Below are positions 29,301 through 37,216 of a stretch of DNA of 54,454 nt, in pieces. Below the pieces are notes generated by a model. That model saw only the letters and a list, made by a program, of their open reading frames with translations. It did no database searches and was not told the origin of the DNA. Origin of the DNA: a virus. A program made the translations under genes and the position numbers. The number at the start of each line of letters is the position of its first letter. The stretch's first letter is position 1. The DNA lies in the IMG/VR virus record IMGVR_UViG_3300036668_000246, positions 1 through 54,454 of that record; one strand, written 5' to 3'.

Positions 29301-29699
29301 TGCAACTTTTAGTGTTATGGCCGCAGAAGCAACCGCTATAAATGCTGGGACTACAGACAAAGCAGCTCCAGCTACAGCTCCAAGCCCTCCAACTAGTGCG
29401 CCGAGGCTTCCTGCAAGCGCGCCTAAGGCGCCTTGAAGAACATATCCTCTACGGACCAGAGAACTAAAAGATTTAGATGCCTGTTCTGCTTCAGGATATA
29501 AGTCGCGAAGTTGATCACGAAGTACCGTAAATCTGTTAGTCTTGCCCCCTCGGTTGAGCCCCCTGGTTAGGGCATTTCCCATATCTCGGCCGGCCTTGTT
29601 TGCAGACTTGACAGTGCCACTAAAGCCTCTTTGTATGTCACTCTCTACCCTATCGGTAAGTGCGCGAACAACTACATATGCTGAACCTACAACGGCCAC
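26373..29699 (-). CDS. Tape measure protein
   Basis: A 1108-aa protein, the longest in the tail module, located just after the tail-assembly chaperone. The N-terminus has VESDIQRGFSGTVKSANKAG; residues about 90-150 and 620-680 are strongly hydrophobic (GALAGSLGALVGGLGAVAG; PLAPIIAIIAAVLIG). Long helices with many Ala/Glu/Gln follow, and the end has GGYISAFKNGGLAGFASGG and SDSIPAMLSNGEFVVNA, a signature at the C-termini of actinophage tape measures. It sets tail length and helps DNA pass the membrane. Confidence 0.92.
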   Translation of the reverse strand: MAVVGSAYVVVRALTDRVESDIQRGFSGTVKSANKAGRDMGNALTRGLNRGGKTNRFTVLRDQLRDLYPEAEQASKSFSSLVRRGYVLQGALGALAGSLGALVGGLGAVAGAALSVVPAFIAVASAAITLKVATGVAKFALNGVGAAVADATDPTTALGGSVDDLAKSYKDLKFAAEEAALTEGSAALDLEKAREALLRTADLAPNSRARREAQQAFTEAELAYRRAISNREDLNNQVNKGVQGMGAGIKDPFAGLTDSQRSFAEFLTFISPLQDDLRESAANGFLPILEEQLSRLINSGLFTVLEERFYDIGAASGEAFGNFNDVFLATDDLEDLDTVLRNMARDIPSFGTIFGNLFSGLLSSLIAADPLTRRFIEYLEDKTNAWASFLDTQQANGELEEFFNQVGDNAAKFGSIFSNIFGSLGAIVAANFVPGSGGYMILDWLEEVTQAWEDADAIFLESYFQGAAQNFIDMGNAIGGAFETILRLGANPAVGEFWRILDSGSFQFQQLVQAAVETGPALADVLQTLTSIVASLADSSVPTTFFETLNFFLEGIDQMMIALKPIFDSFVGQIVAVSSALGLMFIVLTNIGTIGVGFITRLVVQLGLVVPAAGGATAALVATGGTAKAVGASVVAAMAPLAPIIAIIAAVLIGVTAVVAVKGARMEKATKGIAEGFEEAKSASDIWGEATKANSGYYANSIKSLDSMKDSMSRLSLAQDDYTYSTFKTTAIADSFGAMGRALSNVAVTDLPKAQEQFKSFTAEVGFSNEEIVTALNEMDEYKTSLIEQADQLKINVHTTDGQIDMQKLANLAIGEGETAIRRHKVEASEAAAAAGELARAEKIRIQGLLDDFIDYREGLNQNKADLKIWAQAQADDTEDATDNWEDYYNDQKFNLDFYLEGLAEQVVAQQNWKDNLAILVTQLPEEVYKQVENMGEAGADLVKSLVEGTEGQRASLVKSLSKSGTDGANALKTSIEAGLKDFRLTIPEFDMRSFKGVGVTRGNKDGGYISAFKNGGLAGFASGGFLSGAGTARSDSIPAMLSNGEFVVNARATAQNRSLLEAINSNKSAGTGSTVQIIVNPSQGMDEKALANMVSRKLAFQMRRGGF

Positions 29700-29711
29700 T
29701 GTCAGTCCTCC

Positions 29712-30104
29712 TTACTGCCCTATTGGGGAGTCAAGTACGCTGCCAAATGGCATCGCGCTATCTCCATTAAAATCAGTCGGTGCTACATAAGATTTTGTCT
29801 CAAATGACTCTGCCTCATAGTCGTAGTCGCCATTAGAGTTTGCAGCTCTAGACGACGATGGTGACTTAATACCCCAGTTGTATGGAACTCCATACATAAC
29901 GCCATATATGTGCTCTCTGGCTCTTGTCATCATTTCAGCAGATTCGGGGCTAGCATAGCGAAGATCCTCCTCGAAGAAGAAATGCAAGACATCACACATG
30001 TCTGATGCATCCAACTCTCCCAAGTTGATTTTATTTACCATTGCTTTTCCATGTACGTAGGGCCAGAGGTCTACCGCCCAGCTTATTAGGCCTCTGGCTG
30101 CTGA
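29712..30104 (-). CDS. Tail-assembly chaperone, -1 frame extension (T part)
   Basis: The -1 frame after the slippery heptamer at 30104-30110. It encodes 130 residues joined to the first 106 residues of the upstream frame, giving a fusion of about 236 aa. It is helical and acidic, with CDVLHFFFEEDLRYASPESAEMM. A free-standing reading from a TTG at 30137 is possible on paper but lacks a ribosome site. By analogy with lambda gpG/gpGT, the extension recruits the tail tube to the tape measure. It stops 12 bases before the tape-measure start. Confidence 0.85.
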   Translation of the reverse strand, partial: SAARGLISWAVDLWPYVHGKAMVNKINLGELDASDMCDVLHFFFEEDLRYASPESAEMMTRAREHIYGVMYGVPYNWGIKSPSSSRAANSNGDYDYEAESFETKSYVAPTDFNGDSAMPFGSVLDSPIGQ

Positions 30105-30110
30105 TTTGGG
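30062..30110 (-). promoter_or_regulatory. -1 programmed frameshift signal (tail-assembly chaperone)
   Basis: Minus-strand heptamer CCCAAAT (30110-30104) is in the phase C CCA AAT of the first frame, the X XXY YYZ pattern. After a 5-base spacer, GCCAGAGG (30098-30091) pairs perfectly with CCTCTGGC (30069-30062) across a 21-base loop that contains the first-frame UAA (30088-30086). Slipping by -1 enters exactly the frame that stays open to 29712. Confidence 0.88.
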
Positions 30111-30421
30111 CGGTCTGAGTACTGTCCTACTAGCCAAGCGACAATCTCGCTTAGAGTTTCAACATGTACAATTTTTTCCTTGTGATGAATTAACGTATTG
30201 AATCGTTTGAAGCTCTCGTCAACTAATATGTTTCCGAAAAAATCAGTAATCACTTGAGCAGATGTTCCACTATCTTCGCTTGATGATTTTGCAATAAGTT
30301 CTAATAGAACCGACCCCTGGATATGCCTTACGCAGGTAAATTCTTCTTCGTGTAGTTTAAATGTAACGGGCTCACGAACGGTTAATTCTTTGCCAGCACC
30401 AAAATCTTTGAATCTTTCCAT
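30086..30421 (-). CDS. Tail-assembly chaperone, G part
   Basis: Product of 111 aa from the ATG at 30421, chosen because AGGAAAG lies 8 bases upstream; a TTG at 30445 would add 8 residues. MERFKDFGAGKELTVREPVTFKLHEEEFTC fits the N-terminal domain of siphovirus tail-assembly chaperones. It coats the tape measure during tail assembly. A fraction of ribosomes shift frame near its end to make the G-T fusion. It lies immediately upstream of the tape measure, as expected. Confidence 0.85.
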   Translation of the reverse strand: MERFKDFGAGKELTVREPVTFKLHEEEFTCVRHIQGSVLLELIAKSSSEDSGTSAQVITDFFGNILVDESFKRFNTLIHHKEKIVHVETLSEIVAWLVGQYSDRPNQQPEA

Positions 30422-30478
30422 TATATGTCTTTCCTGTATCGTCAATACCTACATAAATACGCAGATACATCAATTGTA

Positions 30479-30991
30479 CTATCTAATGTGACGTATCAGT
30501 TGGCTGCTTAGGTAGCGATTAGGCTTTGTCCCCGGGTGTTGGACTATTTTTGTTTTTATGATTCTAGAACCCTTGCTAAAAATTAGATTCCCCCCGGGTT
30601 TATTTGGGGTGATTATATGCGGGCGAGTCCCCTGGTGGTGCAAGTAGGCGTAATTTAGTCCAGAGCCAATTTTTAGTGTTTGGCCGTTAGCTGATCCTCG
30701 GTGGTGCATGTAGATGGAACCCCTAAGAGCTCCTGTCTTAACACCAACTTGTCTTCTGGCACCGGCAACTATCTTTACACCTATTTTATGCATGTGCCGC
30801 CCCACCATGCCGCTTGGTACGTTCATCTCATAATTGAGGATTGGTTTATATATAACAACACCAGACAATTCAAGGTAGACCGATGCTCTAGCCATCCTAG
30901 AGCTAGCTGGCCTACCTCTGCTTCGAGAGCGTAAGCCTTTGCCCGCCCAATATATGATTGGACTATCTGGTATTAAACCCCATGCTGGCAT
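30479..30991 (-). CDS. HK97 gp10-like head-tail/tail completion protein
   Basis: A 170-aa basic protein. The core (MHKIGVKIVAGARRQVGVKTGALRGSIYMHHRG, then GLNYAYLHHQGTRPHIITP) is the pattern of HK97 gp10-type proteins, which join or complete the head-tail interface. The ATG at 30991 is one base after the upstream stop. Its first ~32 residues (RSRSRGRPASSRM) look non-core, so an internal start at Met33 is possible; neither has a strong ribosome site. Confidence 0.75.
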   Translation of the reverse strand: MPAWGLIPDSPIIYWAGKGLRSRSRGRPASSRMARASVYLELSGVVIYKPILNYEMNVPSGMVGRHMHKIGVKIVAGARRQVGVKTGALRGSIYMHHRGSANGQTLKIGSGLNYAYLHHQGTRPHIITPNKPGGNLIFSKGSRIIKTKIVQHPGTKPNRYLSSQLIRHIR

Positions 30992-30992
30992 T

Positions 30993-31502
30993 TTATGGTA
31001 CCGCCATAGTAATCACTAAGTCTGTAGTCTGAAAGCCGCCCTCGGGTGCAGAGGTTTCTAGGGTAGCAAGTACTCCAATACCATAGCCGGTCTCATCCCA
31101 TTGGTCTAATTGATTAATGGACTCCATTAAAACCCATGCGTCGATGGCCATAATCTCCGAAGCAGCTTCTATACGCTCTGCAGAAGGAGGTCGGCCATTC
31201 TGACCTACTATTGGCGTCTCCCTTGATATAGAGATCGTCATTGTAGCACTACGTGGCACATGACACCGCTGAGGTTCACCAGCTTGTGCTCCTGGAGGCC
31301 CTAGATACATTTGTTGGAAGTAGACAACTAGTTGCTCACAGTCAATAGCGGGCATGCCCATCGTCCAATACTGACGGCGTGGTAGCGGGACGTTATAGGA
31401 CTGAAAAACAGTAGCAACCCTTTGAAGCACACCTGACATCATGTCCCGAAGATTTACTGCGTCCTCAGAGACACCACTTAGATCTAGCTCTCCGCTTACC
31501 AT
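30993..31502 (-). CDS. Tail terminator-like / connector protein
   Basis: A 169-aa protein in the head-tail connector segment. It has LRDMMSGVLQRVATVFQSYNVPLPRRQYWTMG near the N-terminus, a CEQLVVYFQQMYLGPPG stretch and MTISISRETPIVGQNG. Position between the connector and the gp10-like gene and its size fit a tail terminator or head-completion protein. No catalytic motif. The exact ring it forms cannot be settled from sequence alone. Confidence 0.6.
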   Translation of the reverse strand: MVSGELDLSGVSEDAVNLRDMMSGVLQRVATVFQSYNVPLPRRQYWTMGMPAIDCEQLVVYFQQMYLGPPGAQAGEPQRCHVPRSATMTISISRETPIVGQNGRPPSAERIEAASEIMAIDAWVLMESINQLDQWDETGYGIGVLATLETSAPEGGFQTTDLVITMAVP

Positions 31503-31504
31503 GA

Positions 31505-31693
31505 TTACTCAGCTTCTGTAGCTGTGTCGTCCTCTACAACAACTTCTTCTTCAACTACGTCTTCAACTACAACCGGGGCAACTTCAACAACTGGCTCTGG
31601 CTTAGGTGCAACGTACTTAGGAGCTGCTTTCTTCACTACTGGCTTTGCGCTACCTGGCATATCCTGGGCACGAAAGTTAGTTTGTACTGACAT
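31505..31693 (-). CDS. Small acidic Pro/Val/Glu-rich protein
   Basis: A 62-aa protein from the ATG at 31693, preceded by AAGAAAGAAGA; a longer ORF from 31741 is in frame but overlaps the connector gene more and is less likely. KPVVKKAAPKYVAPKPE is followed by a tail of Val/Glu pairs (VVEDVVEEEVVVEDD). It looks disordered and very acidic at the end. It lies within the connector genes; a virion accessory or assembly role is possible. Function unknown. Confidence 0.55.
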   Translation of the reverse strand: MSVQTNFRAQDMPGSAKPVVKKAAPKYVAPKPEPVVEVAPVVVEDVVEEEVVVEDDTATEAE

Positions 31694-31706
31694 GATTTCT
31701 TCTTTC

Positions 31707-32828
31707 TTAATACGTCTTGATCTGGAGGTTTCCAGATGCAAGTATCGGAGTAAGGCTCTCTAGGCCGTCAACCATTTGATTGCCGTAGAGCTCCCATGTT
31801 CCTGGATCCACCATACCTAGAGTAGCTTGCGCTTCCTTGTAGGTTATAGTGAAACTTAATATGTCCTCCCCTTCGACGGTGGTTAGCGTGAAGTTGCCAT
31901 CGATAGGAGATGATTTAGTGGCTCCGTAATTTCTAAGATTAACAACTGGCGACCACCCGGATGCGGGGAAAAAATTACTCAGATCTGCCCCACTGCCAGC
32001 GGAAGACCAGCTAACTGAAGCTGTCTGAACGGTGGCACTCATTGAAAGATCGAACTCGGGGTCTGCTACCTGCTTTAGTGGCTTAGCTACATACTTACGA
32101 GCACGAGGTCTGTCAGGGGAGAACACCTTTGACTTGCGACGAGCATTATCCGGGTTTACGACTTTTAGAAACAAGTCAATCTCATAGAGACCGGTTCGAA
32201 GTTCGTCAATGAATTCTTGGTTGTCCAAGATTGTGTACGAGACGCCCTGCCTTGAGACGGAGGTTACACGCTGAGGTAGCTCGCAATCTTCGTCACCAGC
32301 CCAAAGTCGAGCAAATTCAATCGCTAATTTACGAGCAGCCATTTTTCCAGCTATTGGCACTGGCATCCCGTAAGCGTAAGTAACTTCTACATTGCAGGGT
32401 GTCCAGGGGGTACCGGATTTAATATGTATTGTTGAATGATCTACAAGGTAGTAGCTTGAAGGATCTAAGATAGTGCCTGTCCTATTACGAATAGTTATAA
32501 TTCTAGTTACGGGACGGCCGCGGAGGCGTATTCGAGAGTCAGGAGACATGCCATCTGCAGCTAGCTCGGAGTACTCGTCAAAATCCCCTGAAGGGATGTT
32601 GAAAACGTCTCCGCCAAAAAGAACGGGGCTAATTGTGTTAGTAGACGCCCCCATGCGGTTATTTCTAAGAGTGCAGGTGTAACGCTCAGTTACAACTGTC
32701 TCACCCATATACTTGCGACCGGACATTGCCCAGAGTAGATTCGACGCAGTCTGAGCAGCCTCTAAGCTGTACTCAGTGTAGGAGAAATCTCCCATGTCTT
32801 CTGGGAGTACCCAAAGGTTGCTTGCCAT
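31707..32828 (-). CDS. Head-to-tail connector (adaptor) protein
   Basis: A 373-aa protein following the tail-tube gene. Residues about 1-240 fit a gp6/gp15-type adaptor: helical LEAAQTASNLLWAMSGRKYMG, then a beta region and MAARKLAIEFARLWAGDEDCELPQRVTSVSRQGVSY. A C-terminal domain with SWSSAGSGADLSNFFPASGW and EGEDILSFTITYKEAQ is likely an Ig- or jelly-roll-like decoration. Start has GAGGTAATAAAT upstream. Confidence 0.7.
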   Translation of the reverse strand: MASNLWVLPEDMGDFSYTEYSLEAAQTASNLLWAMSGRKYMGETVVTERYTCTLRNNRMGASTNTISPVLFGGDVFNIPSGDFDEYSELAADGMSPDSRIRLRGRPVTRIITIRNRTGTILDPSSYYLVDHSTIHIKSGTPWTPCNVEVTYAYGMPVPIAGKMAARKLAIEFARLWAGDEDCELPQRVTSVSRQGVSYTILDNQEFIDELRTGLYEIDLFLKVVNPDNARRKSKVFSPDRPRARKYVAKPLKQVADPEFDLSMSATVQTASVSWSSAGSGADLSNFFPASGWSPVVNLRNYGATKSSPIDGNFTLTTVEGEDILSFTITYKEAQATLGMVDPGTWELYGNQMVDGLESLTPILASGNLQIKTY

Positions 32829-32853
32829 ATTTATTACCTCTTAGATAAAGTTT

Positions 32854-32897
32854 AACGGGTGGTAGCCTAAGCTAGTTTGCTCAAGCCGCCACCCGTT
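32854..32897 (-). terminator. Hairpin 3' of the tail-tube gene
   Basis: AACGGGTGG (32854-32862) and CCACCCGTT (32889-32897) are perfectly complementary, a 9-bp stem with a 26-base loop, located 15 bases after the tail-tube stop in the minus direction. The following minus bases (AAACTTTATC) are not a clean U-run, so it may slow or protect rather than end transcription. Confidence 0.45.
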
Positions 32898-32911
32898 CTT
32901 GTTAACTATTT

Positions 32912-34024
32912 TTAGCTAGGGTTTTCGTTTGACGTAATTACGTTATCAATAGAACCGTCTTCGTCATAGCCAACTGCTCCTGGCACATTGTAGCCAGCTC
33001 CACCAGAGGTGATGCTAGTAGTTGCAACTGGGTACGGGAAGCTCTCTGCCAATGAGTTCACAGTCGTTACACGAGCGCCACGGGTGACAGGCGTGCTTAG
33101 AATGTCTTGAGTAATTGAAGAGTTTAGGTAGCTAACAACGTTACCCGATACTCCAGAGACAGTCTTGTCACCATTAAATAGTGATCCAACATTCTGAACT
33201 GAAATAACATCGCCAACTTCTAGTAGTGGCGGTGCACTAAAGGTCAGGCTTGCAGTAGTGTCAGTCAGTGTTGCAAGGAAGCTGTCAACTGTGATGGCGC
33301 TTGGTGAGCTAGCATTAGCCGAGGTAAATACTACCTGGTCAGTTGCGTTGTCAGTCCAAGTGTAGAATCCAGATAGTCCGGTTGGAGCCCAGTCAGAACG
33401 TGCATAAGCGTATGGACGCTCCGTAGCAACCGGGAACTCCCAGCGGCCGTCGATACCTGACTTAAAGTTCTCGTTTCCTAGACCATAGCCTTCGAAGGTG
33501 TTAGCCATTAGACCGTTTTCAATAACACGGTCGCCGGACTGACGCATCTTGACGTACGGGAAGACCCAGTAGAAGTAAGGAAGAACGCCAGAACGCTTTC
33601 CGCTCTTCACTGCGTGGGACCATGCTTCAATGGCAACACCGTTGCCGGCAGGGTCATCACCAACACCAGGAGCGGCCCAACCGATTGACTTGTTGTTTGG
33701 GTCGAGCGCGGTGCCTAGGTTCTTGCGTAGTAGTAGTCCACCAGAAATCAGAGCCGAAAGCTCTGGGTCTGGCTCGCAGATAGCAAGTTCCATAGTGATT
33801 CGCTTTAGAGTGTCCGGGGCCTTGTAGGTCACGCAAATAACGCCGTTAGCGCCCTTTTCAGTGATCTCGTCGCCCTCTTCGTACTCGGGGGTAAAAGAAA
33901 CTCTCATGAAGGCGGAGGTAGTGTAGCTATCCTGATTGCCAGTCATAAGGTTCCCAGCAGCATCTAGGCGTGTGACACGGATTGACACACCCTGAATGCT
34001 GGCTGCATATTCTTGAGTAGCCAT
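32912..34024 (-). CDS. Major tail tube protein with Ig-like C-terminus
   Basis: A 370-aa protein. The N-terminal ~220 residues carry patterns of actinophage major tail proteins: KRITMELAICEPDPELSALISGG, VAIEAWSHAV, PYFYWVFPYVKMRQSGDRVIENGL and FEGYGLGNENFKSG. The remainder (TLTDTTASLTFSAPP, VSVQNVGSLFNGDKTVSGVSG) is a beta module that would project from the tube. Strong AAGGAGAATAGC ribosome site. Tail tube protein is one of the most abundant products expected here. Confidence 0.78.
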   Translation of the reverse strand: MATQEYAASIQGVSIRVTRLDAAGNLMTGNQDSYTTSAFMRVSFTPEYEEGDEITEKGANGVICVTYKAPDTLKRITMELAICEPDPELSALISGGLLLRKNLGTALDPNNKSIGWAAPGVGDDPAGNGVAIEAWSHAVKSGKRSGVLPYFYWVFPYVKMRQSGDRVIENGLMANTFEGYGLGNENFKSGIDGRWEFPVATERPYAYARSDWAPTGLSGFYTWTDNATDQVVFTSANASSPSAITVDSFLATLTDTTASLTFSAPPLLEVGDVISVQNVGSLFNGDKTVSGVSGNVVSYLNSSITQDILSTPVTRGARVTTVNSLAESFPYPVATTSITSGGAGYNVPGAVGYDEDGSIDNVITSNENPS

Positions 34025-34047
34025 AAGCTATTCTCCTTATTTCTTGA

Positions 34048-34911
34048 TTAAGCTGTTAGATCGACTCGAACAGCGAGGTGGATGGATGTGTCAAAGTAAG
34101 CTGCCGCAGGGCGGATTGCCTTGATCCTCATGTCATTTTTATTGCCCGACACATCGTAAGCTTGCGCTAGATTGTCGTTTACGACATCAACGTCACCAAG
34201 GTAAACCTTGACAGCGCCTGTGCCATAAATCCATTTGTTGGTGCCTGATGCAGCAGCACCTGTTACACCTGTTGGGCCATTACCTGAATAGCCAGCACCT
34301 ACGATTACTGGGGTGCCAATTCTAGTGACAAGAGTTCCGTCTTTTGACTTCTCTAACCTAGTATTTAGAAGGGAAGCTACGTCGCTGGTCATGTGGATTA
34401 CTCCAGTCTCGCCTGCGTCTGATGCGACTGCAATTGAGCGCTCTAGCTCAGCAAGTGCAAGTATGGCACCAAGAGCGGTTCCGCTATTAACTAGATCAGT
34501 TCCGGCATCAGATAGGGCTTTATTGTCGTGACTCTCGCCCTTTCGAACCGCACCGTCCCAAAGCTCTGTCTCTATAGATTTCTGGCTCATGCCTTCAATC
34601 TGACGAGATAGTCGAGCAATTCTGTCAATAGCGTTGAAACTTAGTCCCGAGCGTACCTCGGTCAATTCGATGAAGAAGGGCTTGATGTCATCGTAGTAGT
34701 TGATAACTCCGCCGGTAACTACAGACCCACTGGTGTTATCTGTGTCATCCCAGTTTTTGAGCTCCTGTACGGTGGTCTCCCATTCTTGGGCAAAACCGCG
34801 GACCCACTGGTCCTCTCCTGGAGCGTTCTCTGGCTTAACAACAGCAAGTAGGCCAAAGGCGGATGGCACGATTGCGGGTGCCGATACTACGCCTGTCTTT
34901 GAGAAAGCCAT
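34048..34911 (-). CDS. Capsid-associated protein, possibly HK97-like
   Basis: A 287-aa protein directly after the MCP gene. FNAIDRIARLSRQIEGMSQKSIETELWDGAVRKG and the later LAELERSIAVASDAGETGVIHMTSDVASLL, with IGTPVIVGAGYSG and AYFDTSIHLAVRVD, resemble segments of phage coat proteins. It may be a second HK97-fold protein, a vertex or a decoration protein. It starts after AAGGATTTTAA. Distinct from the MCP by sequence and length; the assignment is tentative. Confidence 0.5.
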   Translation of the reverse strand: MAFSKTGVVSAPAIVPSAFGLLAVVKPENAPGEDQWVRGFAQEWETTVQELKNWDDTDNTSGSVVTGGVINYYDDIKPFFIELTEVRSGLSFNAIDRIARLSRQIEGMSQKSIETELWDGAVRKGESHDNKALSDAGTDLVNSGTALGAILALAELERSIAVASDAGETGVIHMTSDVASLLNTRLEKSKDGTLVTRIGTPVIVGAGYSGNGPTGVTGAAASGTNKWIYGTGAVKVYLGDVDVVNDNLAQAYDVSGNKNDMRIKAIRPAAAYFDTSIHLAVRVDLTA

Positions 34912-34946
34912 TTAAAATCCTTAATTTAAAATTATTTAGGGGGTGG

Positions 34947-34976
34947 GAGCCCCCCGAGCCGAAGCCCGGGGAGCCG
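34947..34976 (-). terminator. UUCG-capped hairpin 3' of the MCP gene
   Basis: In minus RNA, 34976-34964 pairs with 34959-34947 around a UUCG tetraloop, a 13-bp stem with three G-U pairs, starting 16 bases after the MCP stop. Very stable. No U-run follows, so it probably protects the 3' end of MCP mRNA or partly attenuates readthrough. Confidence 0.6.
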
Positions 34977-34992
34977 CCCTATTTAGTTATAT

Positions 34993-37119
34993 TTAGAGCT
35001 CGATGGTTGATGCAGCTACGCCACCAAGGGTGTCGCGCAATGCAGCAGCCGAACCGTTAATGTTAACGGTCTGAGTGATCTTTAGAGATTCGATACCAAC
35101 CTTGGCAACGCCCTCGAAGGTCTCAACGAACATCTTGTAATCGTTGGTTCCAACTAGTGACGAGTCACGGATAATACCTAGGTCCAGCGATCCACCGTCT
35201 AGGAACAAGAATGTTCCTTCAGCGAATAGGAACCAGTCGAAGCTATCTGGGAACTCAAGAAGTGCAGCTGCACCCTGAGCACCAAAGTAAGTCATGTCAG
35301 GTGAACCGACTAGAGTTACGTTTGAACCAGATAGGTAGCCTTCGATCTCTGCACGGCCAACAGCTAGGGTGCTGTCTCCAGGCATTGAAACTGCAAGGTC
35401 AGAAGCCATAGCATCGTATACCCAGTCTGGGATAAGAGCCTTTAGTGTAGTGGTCTGAGCAATGCGGTGACGTGAACGGTAAGCAACAGCTGCCTTACGT
35501 ACTGATACCAAGAAGTCGCGACCAAAACCAAGGATGGTTCCGGAAGTAACTGCAGTTGATGCTGCAGCAATCTTGGTTAGTAGGTCAACTTCACCTGCAC
35601 GAGCGTGTGCAACTAGAGCTAGCTCGTTGTGGCGAGCAATCAACTCTGGGTACGCACGGGTCATTAGGTTACCGAACTGTAGCTGTAGTGTTACAGCGTC
35701 AGTTACTGCGGTGTTTTCTGCAGCAGCAACAACCGTTAGGCTTTCCTTTGTTGCGCCACCTGGAGCAGCGTCAACAGCAGCAGTCCATACACCAACAGCG
35801 TCAGCGTAGTCACCCGATGCAAAGCTCGGAGCAGTTACGAAGCGGATACCGCCACGGTCTGCCTGGAACTTTGGAAGTGAGTCACGTACTGGACGTACAG
35901 TGGTTGAACCTAGGCCGAAGATGTCATACTTGGTCTCAACTGGAGCACCATGTCCACCAGAAGCAACAAGTGCCTGGGCTGATAGTGATTCAATCTTGGC
36001 CGAGTTAGCCTCAGCATCGGTACCGAGGAAGCGGTCCTCAGCATATGTGGTCGAGAAAGACGCAACAATGTGCTGCTCTCCGTCGCCACCGTTTACACGG
36101 CGAAGAGAGTGAAGTCTCTTCTCCATGGCCTGAGATAGCTCAGACATATCGTTAATGGTGCTTCCCGCGGTGTATCCAGGGATGTCAGCGCCAGCAGTAA
36201 TTGCTACTACAGGTGCCAGAGATTCCTGAACTACAGGTTGACGGTCGGCTGGGGCCTCGAAAGGCTGTTCAGCTGCAGCAGTCACTGCTTGCTCCTTCTG
36301 CTCTTCTACAAGAGCTGTTGATGTTTCAATAGTTTCATCTGAAGAGAGCTCAGTGGCTTCTTCAGTCGTGGTTGATAGTTCAGAACCGTCTACCTGAGCG
36401 GTTGATGCTTGAATTGTGGCGTCCTCAGTAACTACTTCAGTAGTAACTTCTTCTTCTGCAGAAAGTTCTGCAGCAGCCTCTGTTACAACTTCAGCAAGTT
36501 CCTCGGCAGCAGCCTCAGTCTCAACTGGAGTCTCGACGACTTCCTCTTCTGCTGCGGCTACTACCTCATCGGTAGAAAGCTCAGCTTCAGTGGTAACCTC
36601 TTCGACTACTTCTTCTGCAGAAAGTTCTGCAGCTTCGGTAATCTCGACAGCAGTGTCAACAACAACTTCGGCAGAAGCGAGTTCTTCAGAAGCGGATGCC
36701 TTAATCGACATTTCCTCTTCTTCCGTCTCTTCTTCTTCCTCGGCTGGCATCTCTTCTGCCTCTACCTCTTCGGTCTCTTCTACAGCAGGAGTTTCCTCTG
36801 CTGGAGTTTCGTCCATAGGTACGTCTTCTTCGGTCATAGCCATTTCCTCTCCTTCGTCGTCAGCCATACCCTTGACACGGGCAGTAGCTTCTGCTGCACG
36901 GGTTGCAAGTTCTGCAGCCTGTGCTTCGCGGTTTGAAAGTTCCCCGCGTACCATGTCTAGAGAGTCGGCAAGCGACGTCATAGCATCAACTGTCTCAGGA
37001 GTCGGGTCTTCACCCTCAACCATTTCAAACTGCGAGATGATCTCTGCCTGAAGCTCTGTGACTTGATCGTCACCTAGCTCAGCGAGTGAATCTAGCTGAG
37101 TTTTAATTTGGTCGTACAC
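34993..37119 (-). CDS. Major capsid protein with N-terminal scaffold/acidic region
   Basis: A 708-aa precursor. The C-terminal ~400 residues are an actinophage HK97-type coat: GYTAGSTINDMSELSQAMEKRLHSL, later VGSPDMTYFGAQGAAALLEFPDSFDW, FLFAEGTFLFLDGGSLDLGIIRDSSL and ESLKITQTVNING. The first ~100 residues are helical, scaffold (delta-domain)-like. Then come ~200 residues of Glu/Thr/Val/Ala low complexity with repeats such as TEAELS and VVEE. This N-terminal part is probably cut off by the protease encoded just upstream. GTG start with a strong AGGAGGT site. Confidence 0.88.
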   Translation of the reverse strand: MYDQIKTQLDSLAELGDDQVTELQAEIISQFEMVEGEDPTPETVDAMTSLADSLDMVRGELSNREAQAAELATRAAEATARVKGMADDEGEEMAMTEEDVPMDETPAEETPAVEETEEVEAEEMPAEEEEETEEEEMSIKASASEELASAEVVVDTAVEITEAAELSAEEVVEEVTTEAELSTDEVVAAAEEEVVETPVETEAAAEELAEVVTEAAAELSAEEEVTTEVVTEDATIQASTAQVDGSELSTTTEEATELSSDETIETSTALVEEQKEQAVTAAAEQPFEAPADRQPVVQESLAPVVAITAGADIPGYTAGSTINDMSELSQAMEKRLHSLRRVNGGDGEQHIVASFSTTYAEDRFLGTDAEANSAKIESLSAQALVASGGHGAPVETKYDIFGLGSTTVRPVRDSLPKFQADRGGIRFVTAPSFASGDYADAVGVWTAAVDAAPGGATKESLTVVAAAENTAVTDAVTLQLQFGNLMTRAYPELIARHNELALVAHARAGEVDLLTKIAAASTAVTSGTILGFGRDFLVSVRKAAVAYRSRHRIAQTTTLKALIPDWVYDAMASDLAVSMPGDSTLAVGRAEIEGYLSGSNVTLVGSPDMTYFGAQGAAALLEFPDSFDWFLFAEGTFLFLDGGSLDLGIIRDSSLVGTNDYKMFVETFEGVAKVGIESLKITQTVNINGSAAALRDTLGGVAASTIEL

Positions 37120-37143
37120 TGTACCTCCTAGGCCAGTTAGTTT

Positions 37144-37162
37144 TGGGTGGTTGTTCCACCCA
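37144..37162 (-). promoter_or_regulatory. 5' leader hairpin of the MCP gene
   Basis: TGGGTGG (37144-37150) and CCACCCA (37156-37162) form a 7-bp stem with a 5-base loop about 25 bases before the MCP start and upstream of its AGGAGGT site. It would lie in the 5' leader of a transcript started at the TAGGGTAAAAT element and could stabilise the message. Confidence 0.45.
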
Positions 37163-37216
37163 CTGATTTACAGTCAAGGCCGAGGGACTTACGCATAATA
37201 CGCAAGGCGCTCCACC

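Noticed and set aside
29712-30137. Second chaperone frame as a separate gene from TTG 30137
   Set aside because: No ribosome site; its start lies upstream of the slippery site inside the first frame.
36409-37051. Long plus-strand frames opposite the MCP N-terminus (Ser/Phe-rich)
   Set aside because: They mirror the Glu/Thr/Val-rich minus-strand repeats and have no ribosome site or family match.
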